A stretch of 64,000 nt of DNA from Neolewinella aquimaris (GTDB taxonomy: Bacteria > Bacteroidota > Bacteroidia > Chitinophagales > Saprospiraceae): contig NZ_JACIFF010000001.1 in assembly GCF_014197245.1 (NCBI RefSeq), positions 496,001 through 560,000 on the forward strand, read 5' to 3'. Below, piece by piece: positions 1-8,804 of this stretch. A program made the translations under genes and the position numbers. Under the pieces are notes generated by a model, which made no database searches, had not been told where the DNA came from, and saw only the letters and a list, made by a program, of their open reading frames with translations. The stretch's first letter is position 1. Each line of letters opens with the position of its first letter.

Positions 1-1387
1 ACTGATCCCGGTAACTCAGGCCGCCGCGTTCCAGCAGCCGTTCGTTTTCGCGGCTGAGTCGGTTGGCGTAGGGACTTGAGAAGGTACCCCGCAGGAGCAC
101 GGCCAGGGGCAGGTCGCTTTCGTTGAAGCGCTCGAGGTCCACGCTGAATTTCTGGGCGTCGAGGTCGATCGGTGAGGGAAGTCGCTGGCGGCGGGCCCGG
201 TCGCTACTGGCCAGCAGCACGGTTTCCTCGACCGCATCGTCGCCCCCGACGAGCTCGATCAGGGTAGGGTAGCGCATGTCTACCCCATCCAGGTTTTGGA
301 CGATCGGATTGTCGCCCTGCGGCAGGGCCAGTACGTGGTACGGGAAGGGTACGAGGGAAAATTTGGGTCCGGTCTGTCCCTGATTTGTCGCAATCGGAAT
401 GGGCGTATTGACGAGGTCGAGCACCAGTTGATTGCCGAGCCGGAAACCGTAGCGGAAAAACAGGTCTTCTAGCCCCGTAGTGCGCGATTCGGGGTAAGCC
501 TCTCCGGTGGCCCGCAAACTGTCGTAATCCATCGCAACGGCGTCGATGGCCCAGACGACCTTCCCGCCGTTCATGACGTACTGGTCGAGTTGGAAGGCTT
601 CGAAATCGGTGAAGGTCTCGGTGGGTTTGGCCACGATCAGCAGATCGATGTCCGGCGGCAGGGTAGCAAAGCTGTCCAGGTAAACGGGCCCCACCTCGTA
701 ATCCTTGCGCAATTCACTGACCAGGTCGGCAAACTGCAGCGGGCCCAGCTCGCCGTTGCCCAGGGTGAAGCCGATGACCGGTTTGTCGTTGCTCAGCAGC
801 CCGTCGATGGCCCGGGTGAAGTTGTATTCCAGCAGATTTTCGGCCTGGTTGAGCTGCTGCTCGATGGGAACGTCGGGGCGGGCACTGGAGATCAGGGGTA
901 CGATGCGCTGGCGATCTCCGTAGTAGAACAGGGCGTAGGGATAGATTGCCTTGGTGGTGCGCTCACCGGCCGACTGCTGGTAATCGGTGATGGGAATGAT
1001 GCCGTCCTTCAGCATGTCCTCCTGCCGCTGCCGCACGTCGTCGGGCTGGCCGATCAGCGGGTCGACGAATTCGTACTCTACGTAGTCGGTGTAGCCCGCG
1101 AAGTCTTCAAGGGTTTCCTCTACCGCGGTGCGCAAGCGCTCGTAGCTGGCCGGGAGTTCGCCCTCCAGCAAAATGCGCACGTAGATCGGTTCGTCCAGAT
1201 CTGCAAGTTGGCGCTGGGTGTGCTCCGTGAGGGTGAAGCGCTTGTCCTGAGTAAGATCGAGCGCGCCGTACAGCCGGGTATTGCCTATGCGGGAGTTGGC
1301 CAGCACGTTGATGACTACGAGGAGGGCAACGGCCAGTAGCAGCTGAACGAGGGCCTGAGTACGGTATTTGCTTTCGAGTCCTGACAT
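1..1387 (-). CDS. gldG: GldG-like gliding-motility ABC transporter auxiliary protein (partial, C-terminus outside window)
   Basis: About 462 residues from the ATG at 1387 run off the left edge. An N-terminal hydrophobic segment (residues about 12-30, followed by NVLANSRIG) is followed by an extracytoplasmic region. That region contains KRFTLTEHT and a long domain with DKPVIGFTLGNGE and the segment DLLIVAKP. This is the organisation of the ABC-2 type GldG/Mrp-like substrate-binding family (DUF4350-type domain). GldG is known to work with GldA and GldF as an ABC transporter connected to gliding and the type IX secretion machinery. gldF would be expected next to it, beyond the window edge or elsewhere. 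A TATCTTCG element lies on the minus strand at 1401-1408, about 14 nt upstream of the start. Confidence 0.85.
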   Translation of the reverse strand, partial: MSGLESKYRTQALVQLLLAVALLVVINVLANSRIGNTRLYGALDLTQDKRFTLTEHTQRQLADLDEPIYVRILLEGELPASYERLRTAVEETLEDFAGYTDYVEYEFVDPLIGQPDDVRQRQEDMLKDGIIPITDYQQSAGERTTKAIYPYALFYYGDRQRIVPLISSARPDVPIEQQLNQAENLLEYNFTRAIDGLLSNDKPVIGFTLGNGELGPLQFADLVSELRKDYEVGPVYLDSFATLPPDIDLLIVAKPTETFTDFEAFQLDQYVMNGGKVVWAIDAVAMDYDSLRATGEAYPESRTTGLEDLFFRYGFRLGNQLVLDLVNTPIPIATNQGQTGPKFSLVPFPYHVLALPQGDNPIVQNLDGVDMRYPTLIELVGGDDAVEETVLLASSDRARRQRLPSPIDLDAQKFSVDLERFNESDLPLAVLLRGTFSSPYANRLSRENERLLERGGLSYRDQ

Positions 1388-1400
1388 GCGATTTCGGTCG

Positions 1401-1408
1401 CGAAGATA
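1401..1408 (-). promoter_or_regulatory. Putative -7 promoter element of gldG (TATCTTCG)
   Basis: The minus strand reads TATCTTCG, seven of eight positions of the Bacteroidota -7 consensus TAnnTTTG, 14 nt upstream of the gldG ATG. The same octamer occurs upstream of speA (45927-45934) and of the S24 regulator (50304-50311), which supports it as a local promoter variant. Confidence 0.5.
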
Positions 1409-1415
1409 GAGCGCC

Positions 1416-1423
1416 TACCTTTG
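1416..1423 (+). promoter_or_regulatory. -7 promoter element (TACCTTTG) of the alpha/beta hydrolase
   Basis: Exact match to TAnnTTTG, 23 nt upstream of the ATG at 1446, in the 58-nt divergent gap with gldG. The two divergent -7 elements are only 7 nt apart. Confidence 0.65.
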
Positions 1424-1445
1424 ACCTTATGTTAGCCGATCGACA

Positions 1446-2384
1446 ATGAAAACGTTCCTCTTCTTCCTCGCCGCCCTGGTAGTGCTCTACGTCGGAATAA
1501 CGTTCTTCGTTAGCAACCTGGTACTGGACACGCCCAACCGCAGCCTCGAGGAATCCTACCGCATCGCGACCGAGCAGTGGAAGGTCAACATAGACAGCAT
1601 CCGGGGAGAGTTGCCGCCGCCCACCGAAGTGTCGTTCCGCAGCCCGGTAGACGGGCTGAACCTGCGGGGTTGGTATTACCAACAGGACAACGCGGACTGC
1701 GCCGTGATCTTTGCCCATGGCTACCACGACAATCGACTTAGCATGTTGAAGTACACGCCCTACTTCGACCGCTGCAACTGCGACCTCCTGCTCTACGACC
1801 ACCGCGGCTTCGGGGAAAGCGACGAAGCCTACGGGACGGGCGGGGTCAACGAAGCCACCGATCTGCTGGCCGCCCACGCCTACCTTAAGTCGGTCACCGG
1901 GCTACCCGACGACCGCATCGGCTGGTTTGGAGAGAGCTGGGGAGCGGCAACGGCCCTGCTCGCCGCCGGTCGGGAGACGGTTGATCCGGCTTTCGTCATA
2001 GCCGAGAGCCCCTATGCAGACTGGGAAACGGCCATCACGGAGCGGGGCGTACGGGACTTCGGACCGGTGCTTTCCGCACTTACCCCCGGTACCTTTCGCT
2101 GGGTGTCCTTTCGTAGCGGGACCGACTTTATGAGTGCCAGTCCGCTGCGGGCGGGAGAGAAGATCCGGGTACCCGTCCTTTTACTTCACTCGCTGGCGGA
2201 TACCCTTACGGCCCCCGGTCAGTCAGACCTGATCGCCGAGAAAATCGATACGGGACTGCTCACCTACCACCGCCTCGACTGGGGTGCCTGGCACGCCCAC
2301 AACGTAGTGTGGAACTCACGGGAATACGAGCGACTGCTCGAACGGTTTATTATGCACCGGAGCCCCGGATTCTGCACAGAGTGA
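1446..2384 (+). CDS. Membrane-anchored alpha/beta hydrolase
   Basis: 312 residues. Residues 1-22 form a hydrophobic N-terminal anchor or uncleaved signal. The rest is an alpha/beta-hydrolase fold: oxyanion-hole motif HGYHDN near residue 91, nucleophile elbow G-E-S-W-G with Ser164, acidic residue in HSLADTL near 250, and probable catalytic His in AWHAHN near 290. This resembles the BAAT/FrsA/YqkD-like hydrolases found attached to the inner membrane. The substrate cannot be deduced. It is divergent from gldG and is followed by a separately promoted lipoprotein gene, so it probably forms a one-gene unit. Confidence 0.8.
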   Translation: MKTFLFFLAALVVLYVGITFFVSNLVLDTPNRSLEESYRIATEQWKVNIDSIRGELPPPTEVSFRSPVDGLNLRGWYYQQDNADCAVIFAHGYHDNRLSMLKYTPYFDRCNCDLLLYDHRGFGESDEAYGTGGVNEATDLLAAHAYLKSVTGLPDDRIGWFGESWGAATALLAAGRETVDPAFVIAESPYADWETAITERGVRDFGPVLSALTPGTFRWVSFRSGTDFMSASPLRAGEKIRVPVLLLHSLADTLTAPGQSDLIAEKIDTGLLTYHRLDWGAWHAHNVVWNSREYERLLERFIMHRSPGFCTE

Positions 2385-2440
2385 GACACTCAGGGCGGCT
2401 TCTTGTCGGCTAGGTATCCTTCCCGCTGCTTCGCGCGTTG

Positions 2441-2448
2441 TACCTTTG
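2441..2448 (+). promoter_or_regulatory. -7 promoter element (TACCTTTG) upstream of the haloperoxidase-like gene
   Basis: Exact TAnnTTTG match, 55 nt upstream of the ATG at 2504. It supports that ATG over the in-frame GTG at 2468, which would put only 19 nt between element and start and add 12 residues in front of the signal peptide. Confidence 0.6.
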
Positions 2449-2503
2449 AACCAACCACCGCAAAGACGTGCTGCCTTTTTTCGTTGACCCAATCAGCACC
2501 CGC

Positions 2504-3874
2504 ATGAAGCTGTACATTCGAATCGTTCCCCTTTTTATCGTAGCCGTTCTGGCGACCTCCTGTGGCGAGGACATTAATCCGAACTACCAGGAAGAAGTCG
2601 CTCAGCCGGAGTTTTTTCACCGTAGCGTGAAGCAACTGACCGACGTCATCGTCCACGATATTTTCTCTCCCCCCGTTGCCAGCCGCATCTATGCGTACTC
2701 CAGTATTGCCGGGTACGAAGCACTCGCTGCCGGGGATCCGAACCTGAAGAGCCTTGCCGGTCAGGTTTCCCACCTTGCTCCCGCGCCCCCGCCCCCCGCT
2801 AATACGGAAATTGCCTTTCCGCTGGCTGCGGTAGCCGCCCAACTGAAGGTAGGTAAGAGCCTGATCTTCAGTGAGGATAAAATGGATGAGTTCAAAGGTG
2901 TCCTCTACGCCGAAGTGCGCAAAGTCGGGATGCCCTCCACTGTTTTCGATGCCTCCGTTGCCTACGGTGAAGCGGTCGCCGACCACATCATTAAGTGGTA
3001 CGCCGGCGATATGTACAAACAGACCCGCACCTTCCCGAAATATTCCATTTCCGACGATGAAAGGAGGTGGCAGCCTACCCCGCCGGACTATATGGACGGC
3101 ATCGAGCCCAGCTGGATGAAGATTCGGCCCTTTACCCTCGACAGCGCCAGTCAGTTTCGTCCCCTGCCCCCCACGGAGTATAGCCTCGAGCCGGACAGCA
3201 AGTGGATGCAGGAAGTCGACGAGGTGTACTCGGTCTTTACCGGCGTGAGCGAGGAGGAATCGGCCGAGCGGCAGGCCATCGCCCAATTTTGGGACTGCAA
3301 CCCCTACGTCAGCCATACGGTGGGGCACCTCATGTTTGCGACCAAAAAGATCACGCCCGGCGGCCACTGGGTGAACATCGCGGCCATCGCGGCCAAGAAG
3401 GCGGACGCCGACTTCGCCCGTACCGTGGAAACCTACGCGGTGGTGAGTATGGCGATGTACGACGCCTTCATCAGCTGCTGGGAGGAGAAGTACCGGAGTA
3501 AACTGGTGCGGCCCGAAACCTTCATCAACCGCCACATCGACCAGGAATGGCGGCCGCTGCTGCAGACGCCCCCCTTCCCCGAACACACCAGCGGGCACTC
3601 GGTCGTGAGCCGGGCCTGTGCCGTCGTGCTGACCGATCTCTATGGCGATAACTTCGCCTTCGACGACGACAGCGAGGAAGAATACGACCTACCGACGCGC
3701 TCGTTCCCCAGTTTCCTGGCGGCCAGTGAAGAGGCTGCGATCAGTCGCCTCTACGGTGGTATTCACTACCGGCCGGCCATCGATTACGGTGTGGCGCAGG
3801 GCGAAAAGGTGGGAATGCACCTGCTAAACCGGATCGAGACCCGGGCCATGATCACGGAGGAGCGCGGCGAGTGA
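2504..3874 (+). CDS. Vanadium-dependent haloperoxidase-like (PAP2 superfamily) lipoprotein
   Basis: 456 residues from the ATG that begins a clear signal peptide with lipobox LATSC, so a lipoprotein is predicted. The PAP2/vanadium-haloperoxidase pocket is visible in three blocks: K-x6-RP (KYRSKLVRP, near 328), TSGHS (near 361) and SRLYGGIHYRPAID (near 415). These supply the Lys/Arg, Gly-His and Arg/His residues that hold vanadate or phosphate. Bacteroidota members are usually annotated as phosphatase PAP2 family or vanadium-dependent haloperoxidase. Whether it halogenates or dephosphorylates is not decidable here. The stop overlaps the GTG start of the next gene (GTGA), so the two are probably translationally coupled. 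Confidence 0.82.
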   Translation: MKLYIRIVPLFIVAVLATSCGEDINPNYQEEVAQPEFFHRSVKQLTDVIVHDIFSPPVASRIYAYSSIAGYEALAAGDPNLKSLAGQVSHLAPAPPPPANTEIAFPLAAVAAQLKVGKSLIFSEDKMDEFKGVLYAEVRKVGMPSTVFDASVAYGEAVADHIIKWYAGDMYKQTRTFPKYSISDDERRWQPTPPDYMDGIEPSWMKIRPFTLDSASQFRPLPPTEYSLEPDSKWMQEVDEVYSVFTGVSEEESAERQAIAQFWDCNPYVSHTVGHLMFATKKITPGGHWVNIAAIAAKKADADFARTVETYAVVSMAMYDAFISCWEEKYRSKLVRPETFINRHIDQEWRPLLQTPPFPEHTSGHSVVSRACAVVLTDLYGDNFAFDDDSEEEYDLPTRSFPSFLAASEEAAISRLYGGIHYRPAIDYGVAQGEKVGMHLLNRIETRAMITEERGE

Positions 3875-4131
3875 ATTTCGCCCTGCTGCTGATCGCCCAG
3901 CTCATTTTCTACTCGCTACTGATGCTGTACGACGAGTACGCCGGCACCCTGCTGGCCGTCATTCTTGGTGCGATCTGCTTGGCAATCTGGGGGCTTAGTC
4001 ACGTGGTCGAGTGGGTGCAGCCGAGTCGGGTGACCCGCGACTACTACACCTACCTCATCACCGGATGGCTGGCTCCGCTACTGGCGCTCACCGCATTCAT
4101 CGCGCTGCGCGGCGGTGTCGGTTGGATGTAA
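3871..4131 (+). CDS. Small integral membrane protein, unknown function
   Basis: 86 residues with a GTG start overlapping the previous stop by 4 nt. Three hydrophobic segments can be seen (about residues 2-18, 24-48 and 62-80) joined by short charged loops (YDEY, PSRVTRDYY). I recognise no family. The overlap with the upstream lipoprotein gene and the short distance to dgkA suggest co-transcription with both. Confidence 0.7.
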   Translation: MNFALLLIAQLIFYSLLMLYDEYAGTLLAVILGAICLAIWGLSHVVEWVQPSRVTRDYYTYLITGWLAPLLALTAFIALRGGVGWM

Positions 4132-4180
4132 AGGCGTCGGGCCGAACAACTGGCGGGCGACCGGCCTTGAAGGTATAGAT

Positions 4181-4555
4181 ATGAAGCGATTGATCAGCTA
4201 TTCCCGGGGACGACTCTCAGCATTCGGCTATGCCTTTCGGGGAGCCTACGACCTGCTGAGCAACCATGCCCCATCTAAAATCCACATGCTGGCCTTCGTG
4301 GGTATGATGGTCCTGAGCTGGGCCCTTGACTTTCCGCTCTGGAAGTGGGTAGCCGTACTGCTCTGCTCGGGCCTGGTGCTGGCCGCCGAAGCCCTCAATA
4401 CCGCGGTAGAGTACGTGGTCGATCTGGTGAGTCCCGAATACAACGTACTAGCTGGTAAAGCGAAGGACGTGGCGGCGGGGGCGGTACTCTTTTCGGCCGT
4501 TTTTTCGGGCATCATTGCCATTCTCCTGGTGTTCGATGCCGTGTGGGGACAATAA
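4181..4555 (+). CDS. dgkA: Diacylglycerol kinase family protein
   Basis: 124 residues from the ATG at 4181 (MKRLISYS). The earlier in-frame start at 4115 overlaps the preceding gene and adds a non-homologous leader. The prokaryotic DAGK signature EALNTAVEYVVDL is at about residue 70, with two to three membrane helices, matching the small DgkA/UdpK family. The family phosphorylates diacylglycerol or undecaprenol at the inner membrane, recycling lipid from envelope polymer synthesis. The length is normal for the family. Undecaprenol versus diacylglycerol specificity cannot be decided. Confidence 0.88.
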   Translation: MKRLISYSRGRLSAFGYAFRGAYDLLSNHAPSKIHMLAFVGMMVLSWALDFPLWKWVAVLLCSGLVLAAEALNTAVEYVVDLVSPEYNVLAGKAKDVAAGAVLFSAVFSGIIAILLVFDAVWGQ

Positions 4556-4563
4556 TATTCCAG

Positions 4564-5418
4564 CTAGTAGGTTTTTGTCATGTTATCGGGCACGAGCAGC
4601 GTATAGTTTGCCTTGCCCACGAACTCGGGCAGGAGCTCGTCTACGGACGGTTGCTCCAAAGTGGTGATGGTCACGACCCGGAGCTGGGGTTTGTACTGCC
4701 GTAGGTACCATCCGATCCCCTCGAAATCGTCGCTGTGGTAACTGCCGTTCAGGTGCAACATCGTACGCCCCGCACGGATATTCTTGGCGATGAACCACGC
4801 CATGGTAGCGTCCTTGATGGCCTGTGCCTTCGGGTAGTTTTCGCCGTTGTGTCCCATTCCCTGACTGGATACGACCATCGCTTTGTAGGAGGGCAATTCG
4901 GGATCGTAGGGAGGTGGGAGCGGCGGCAAGAACGCCTGATCTTCGTCGGGTAGGGACTGGAGAACGACGAGCCCGCGCTGAAATACCATGCGGGCGTAGC
5001 GACGGGGAGTGTTGGTGGCGATGACTGCGGCAGAGTCGCGGCGTGCCTTAAGGAGCAGCGGCAGATAGTCCGTTTTGAAGTTGGGCCACACCCCCCCGAT
5101 GATGCTATCGAGCTCCTCAACGGTTATTTCCTCGGTCATAAAGCGGTCGAGGGCATCCTGCTCATCGGTTTCAAACATCTCCAGGCCCAGGTCGTATTCG
5201 CCGAGCCGGTCGGCAATCTCGAGCTCCATCCAGTGGCCGATGGGATTATCGTGGTACTCCCCGAAGAGAATAACGTCCGCATCGCCGAGGTCCTTCATCA
5301 TTTTATTGAAGGAGACTTCCTTTCCCTTTTTGTTGTAGAGGGCGAAGGCCTGGGGATTGCTCTGGGCGAAAATCCCCAGCGATGCCAGTAGTAAGAACAG
5401 GGTAAATCGTGCAGTCAT
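4564..5418 (-). CDS. ChaN-like secreted protein (haem-binding/TIKI superfamily)
   Basis: 284 residues starting at the ATG (5418) that begins the signal peptide MTARFTLFLLLASLGIFA; a longer in-frame version only adds a basic leader. The family motif GEYHDNPIGH is near residue 51, and HLNGSYHSDD is near 240, matching ChaN/DUF399 proteins. Campylobacter ChaN binds haem and is linked to iron uptake, and the fold is related to EreA/TIKI metallohydrolases. No iron-uptake genes adjoin it here, so the physiological role is open. The short intergenic space on the 3' side and convergence with dgkA suggest a monocistron. Confidence 0.8.
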   Translation of the reverse strand: MTARFTLFLLLASLGIFAQSNPQAFALYNKKGKEVSFNKMMKDLGDADVILFGEYHDNPIGHWMELEIADRLGEYDLGLEMFETDEQDALDRFMTEEITVEELDSIIGGVWPNFKTDYLPLLLKARRDSAAVIATNTPRRYARMVFQRGLVVLQSLPDEDQAFLPPLPPPYDPELPSYKAMVVSSQGMGHNGENYPKAQAIKDATMAWFIAKNIRAGRTMLHLNGSYHSDDFEGIGWYLRQYKPQLRVVTITTLEQPSVDELLPEFVGKANYTLLVPDNMTKTY

Positions 5419-5458
5419 AGGTCGTGAGAAATTTGTGCGTCGGCATGATCGGGCCGGT

Positions 5459-5493
5459 AAAAAGACGGGGATGCCCGTAAAACGAGCACCCCC
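5459..5493 (-). terminator. Intrinsic terminator downstream of the SDR gene
   Basis: On the minus strand a 9-bp stem (CGGGGGTGC pairing with GCATCCCCG, one G-U pair) with an 11-nt loop is followed by TCTTTTT. It lies between the SDR stop (5521) and the ChaN-like start (5418), so the two minus-strand genes are probably separate transcripts. Confidence 0.8.
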
Positions 5494-5520
5494 GCGGGAA
5501 GGATACATTCTAGCTTTATT

Positions 5521-6432
5521 TTAATAGGGCATTTCACCTCCCGTCACGCCCATCACCTCGCCGGTGATGTAGCTGGCTTCCTGGGAGGCTAGGAGCACGT
5601 AAATCGCGGCCAGTTCCACGGGTTGACCGGGGCGCTTGAGTGCGGTGGTGGAGCCGAACTTCTCGATCTTATCCTGGGGCTGGCCACCGGAAGACTGCAG
5701 CGGCGTCCAGATCGGACCGGGCGCCACGGCGTTCACGCGGATGCCCTGTTCGGCCACCTGCTGGGCCAGGGCCTTGGTGAAGGCTACGTTACAGGCCTTC
5801 GTCTGGGCGTAATCAAGCAAGTTCGGCGACGGATCGAAGGATTGTACGGATGCCGTATTGATGATCGAGGCACCGGCGGACATGTGTTTCAGGGCCGCTT
5901 TCGAGATCCAGAACGGCGCGTATACATTTACCTTAAAGGTGTTGTCGAATTGCTCCGTCGTGAGCTCGTCGATGGTCTTCTGAGCGGTCTGGCGGCCGGC
6001 GTTGTTGACCAGAATATCTAGTCCGCCGAGCTCGGCTACGGCCTTTTCTACCAGTTCGTTGCAGAAGCTCTCTTCGATGATGTCTCCGGGTATGGCGATG
6101 CCCTTCCGGCCTTCCGCTTCGATGAGCTTGATGACTTCCTGGGCGTTCTGTTCTTCACTCGGCAGGTAATTGATGGCGACGTCGGCACCCTCGCGGGCGA
6201 AGGCAATGGCGGCGGCGCGTCCGATTCCCGAATCTCCTCCGGTGACGAGGGCTTTGCGGTCCTTCAGGCGGCCGAAACCAACGTAGCTTTTCTCGCCGTG
6301 GTCGGGTTCGGGCTCCATTTTATTCACCGATCCCGGGCGATTCTGCGGCTGGCGCGGAAACGGCGGCTGGGGATACTGGGTGAGTGGGTTTTGCTTTTTG
6401 TAGCGGTCGGTAAGTTTGTCTGATGCATTCAT
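5521..6432 (-). CDS. NAD(P)-dependent short-chain dehydrogenase (YghA/GsP39-like)
   Basis: 303 residues from the ATG at 6432. The extended N-terminus (about 55 residues with [14 protein letters not shown]) is typical of the YghA/general-stress-protein-39 subgroup, in which a proline-rich lead precedes the Rossmann fold. TGGDSGIG (near 61) binds NAD(P). Ser in NTASV and the YAQTK catalytic Tyr/Lys (near 207) complete the SDR active site. NNAG is present. The substrate is unknown, and stress-associated aldehyde or alcohol chemistry is only a family-level guess. It is divergent from WbqC and has its own terminator at 5459-5493. Confidence 0.88.
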   Translation of the reverse strand: MNASDKLTDRYKKQNPLTQYPQPPFPRQPQNRPGSVNKMEPEPDHGEKSYVGFGRLKDRKALVTGGDSGIGRAAAIAFAREGADVAINYLPSEEQNAQEVIKLIEAEGRKGIAIPGDIIEESFCNELVEKAVAELGGLDILVNNAGRQTAQKTIDELTTEQFDNTFKVNVYAPFWISKAALKHMSAGASIINTASVQSFDPSPNLLDYAQTKACNVAFTKALAQQVAEQGIRVNAVAPGPIWTPLQSSGGQPQDKIEKFGSTTALKRPGQPVELAAIYVLLASQEASYITGEVMGVTGGEMPY

Positions 6433-6458
6433 GCTTTCGTAACCGTGGCCATTTCTCA

Positions 6459-6466
6459 TATGTTTG
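6459..6466 (+). promoter_or_regulatory. -7 promoter element (TATGTTTG) of wbqC
   Basis: Exact TAnnTTTG match in the 55-nt divergent gap, 21 nt upstream of the ATG at 6488. Confidence 0.6.
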
Positions 6467-6487
6467 CACCCCAACTTTCGTAATTCC

Positions 6488-7048
6488 ATGCTCACCACCA
6501 CCGCTTACTTCCCCCCGCTGAGCTGGTTCCTCGCCGCGATCGAAGGAGGTAGGTGGACCTGGGAGGCCCACGAAAATTACCAGAAGGGTGGGTTCCGCAA
6601 CCGGTGCCGCATCGCTACCGCCAACGGACCACTGTTGCTGTCCGTTCCCCTCGCCGGCGGCAAGCACCAGCAGATGCCGGTCCGGGAAGTCCACATCAGT
6701 TACCTCACCGACTGGCAGCGGCAACACGAGCAGGCTATTCGGTCGGCCTACGGCAGGGCACCTTACTTCGAGCACTACGCCGATGAACTATTTGCGGTCG
6801 CCGGGGAGCACCACGAACGGCTCTGGGAGTATAATCTGGCTACCACCCGTTGCATTCTCCAGTTGCTCCAACTGCCGCTCACGATCACGGCAACCGATGC
6901 GTTTATGGGCGGGGACGCAGGTGCCGGCAACTTCGGAAAAGCGGTGCGGCCCTACCGGCAGGTCTTCGAGGAACGCCACGGCTTCATCGAAGGACTCTCG
7001 GTGCTCGATGGGCTCTTCTGCCTGGGACCGGAAATTGTTGCGCGCTAG
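6488..7048 (+). CDS. WbqC family protein
   Basis: 186 residues from the ATG at 6488. The opening [14 protein letters not shown], the block [17 protein letters not shown] and the later segment [16 protein letters not shown] are characteristic of the WbqC-like family, here in its short Bacteroidota form. The family takes its name from O-antigen clusters, and a biochemical role has not been established that I can cite. In many Bacteroidota the gene sits beside a signal peptidase gene, but here the downstream neighbour is a dynamin-like GTPase 40 nt away, probably in the same transcript. It is cytoplasmic, with no signal peptide. Confidence 0.8.
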   Translation: MLTTTAYFPPLSWFLAAIEGGRWTWEAHENYQKGGFRNRCRIATANGPLLLSVPLAGGKHQQMPVREVHISYLTDWQRQHEQAIRSAYGRAPYFEHYADELFAVAGEHHERLWEYNLATTRCILQLLQLPLTITATDAFMGGDAGAGNFGKAVRPYRQVFEERHGFIEGLSVLDGLFCLGPEIVAR

Positions 7049-7088
7049 GGCACTTCATTCAAGTCGGGGGCCGACTTACCTTTACCGC

Positions 7089-8804
7089 ATGGCAAACCTA
7101 ATCGACGCCGGCCTCCAGGCCGACCGCGCCCGACTCGAAGAGATCATTAAGCGGCTGCACGAACTTACCATCCGGATCGGACACGATGAGATGGCCACCA
7201 CGGTGAGCGACCTGCGCAACCGCATCTTCGAACCCTTCATGTTCGTGATCGTCGGCGAGGTGAAGGCGGGAAAATCCAGCTTCGTCAACGCCCTGCTCGC
7301 TACCGGTGAGGAGATTGCCAAGGCCGCCCCCCAGCCGATGACGGATACCATCCAGCAGATCATTTACGGCGAGGAACGCCGCGAGGTAACCGTTAATCCC
7401 TACCTGAAAAAAATCTTCCTACCCGTCGACATTCTTCGCGAGATCGCCATCGTCGATACCCCCGGCACCAATACGATCGTCGAGCACCACCAGGAGATCA
7501 CCGAGCAATTTATTCCCGCCAGCGACCTCATTGTGTTCGTTTTCGAAGCGAAGAACCCGTACCGGCAGTCGGCCTGGGACTTCTTTAAGTACATCCACGG
7601 CGACTGGCGCAAGAAGACCATCTTCGTCCTCCAGCAAATGGACCTCGCAACTCCCCAGGAGCTCGAGGTAAACTTGGCCGGCGTGGCCGAAAAAGCACGC
7701 GCCGAGGGAATCGAGGAACCCCGGGTATTCGCGGTCTCCGCCAAGCAGGAGCAAGCGGGATCGGAGGCTACCGGTTTCGCGCCCCTGCGCCAGTACATCA
7801 GCGACAACATCACGGGAGGTCGCGCCCCCCGCCTCAAGTTGAACAACAGCGTCATTACCGCCCAGACCATCAATAGCCGCATCGCGGACGGGCTGCTGGT
7901 CCGGCGCAGCCAGTTCGAGGCCGACAGCCACTTCCGTACGGACATCCAGGAAACCCTCGACGAGCAGGTGGCCCAGAGCAACAAACAAGTGGATCTGATG
8001 GTGGAAAATCTCCTGCTGACCTACGACGGGATCACGCGCGAAAAGCTCACCGAACTCCGCAACGGACTGAGTATGTTCGGACTCGTTAAGCGCAGCGTAG
8101 CGTCCACTTTCGGCAGTACGCCCAGCGCCAAAACCTGGCTCGAAAACCTGGCCCGTGACCTGGAAACCGAGCTCAACGATAAGCTACGCGCCCGCCTGAA
8201 CGACAACGTAGTAGACCTGGCCGAGAGCATTCAGCAGATGGTGAAGACCATCGACCTGAAGATCCGCAGCAGCCAGACGATACTGAGCAACGACCACGAG
8301 ATTTTTTCCAGCATCGCCGAGCGCCGCGAGAATGTCCTGCGCGATCTACAGGACCAGTTCAATCGCTTCGTAAGCAAGACCGAAAACTTCACGGACGAAA
8401 GCCTCTTCGCCGACCGGGAGAACCTCGCGCCCAACCTTGCGGCGGGTGGGGGGATTGCCGCCCTGGGGGTCATTCTGATGGCCCTCAGCACCCTCCCGGT
8501 TCTGGACGTCACGGGGGGCGTGCTTACCACGGTGGGCGTCATCTTTGCCGGCTTCAGTACCCGGGGCAAACGGCGCCGAATCGTAGAGAGCTTCGAACAG
8601 GAGATCCAGAGCGGCCGCAGTCGGCTGGCCGGTGAACTAGAAGAAAAACTTAAAGCGTACATCTCTACCCTGCGGCGACGCATCGAGGCCAATTTCGCGC
8701 GCTTTGATGAGATGCTGGACCGGGAGCGCAAGAACCTGCTCATCCTGGAGGGCACCCACCGCGAGGTCGAGGAAGAACTGGCTACCCTGTCCAGCGAACT
8801 GTAG
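7089..8804 (+). CDS. Dynamin-like GTPase
   Basis: 571 residues from the ATG at 7089, preceded by TACCTTTA only 8 nt upstream. The G1 loop GEVKAGKSS (residues 56-64), switch Thr in the PMTDT region and the G3 motif DTPG (123-126) are clear; the G4-like block is QQMD. A long helical stalk follows. A hydrophobic hairpin (about 450-490, GGGIAALGVILMALSTLP and TTVGVIFAGF) probably inserts in the membrane, and a charged coiled-coil forms the C-terminus. This is the bacterial dynamin-like protein layout, usually linked to membrane remodelling or repair. The stop is directly followed by the ATG of the pseudouridine synthase (TAGATG). Confidence 0.85.
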   Translation: MANLIDAGLQADRARLEEIIKRLHELTIRIGHDEMATTVSDLRNRIFEPFMFVIVGEVKAGKSSFVNALLATGEEIAKAAPQPMTDTIQQIIYGEERREVTVNPYLKKIFLPVDILREIAIVDTPGTNTIVEHHQEITEQFIPASDLIVFVFEAKNPYRQSAWDFFKYIHGDWRKKTIFVLQQMDLATPQELEVNLAGVAEKARAEGIEEPRVFAVSAKQEQAGSEATGFAPLRQYISDNITGGRAPRLKLNNSVITAQTINSRIADGLLVRRSQFEADSHFRTDIQETLDEQVAQSNKQVDLMVENLLLTYDGITREKLTELRNGLSMFGLVKRSVASTFGSTPSAKTWLENLARDLETELNDKLRARLNDNVVDLAESIQQMVKTIDLKIRSSQTILSNDHEIFSSIAERRENVLRDLQDQFNRFVSKTENFTDESLFADRENLAPNLAAGGGIAALGVILMALSTLPVLDVTGGVLTTVGVIFAGFSTRGKRRRIVESFEQEIQSGRSRLAGELEEKLKAYISTLRRRIEANFARFDEMLDRERKNLLILEGTHREVEEELATLSSEL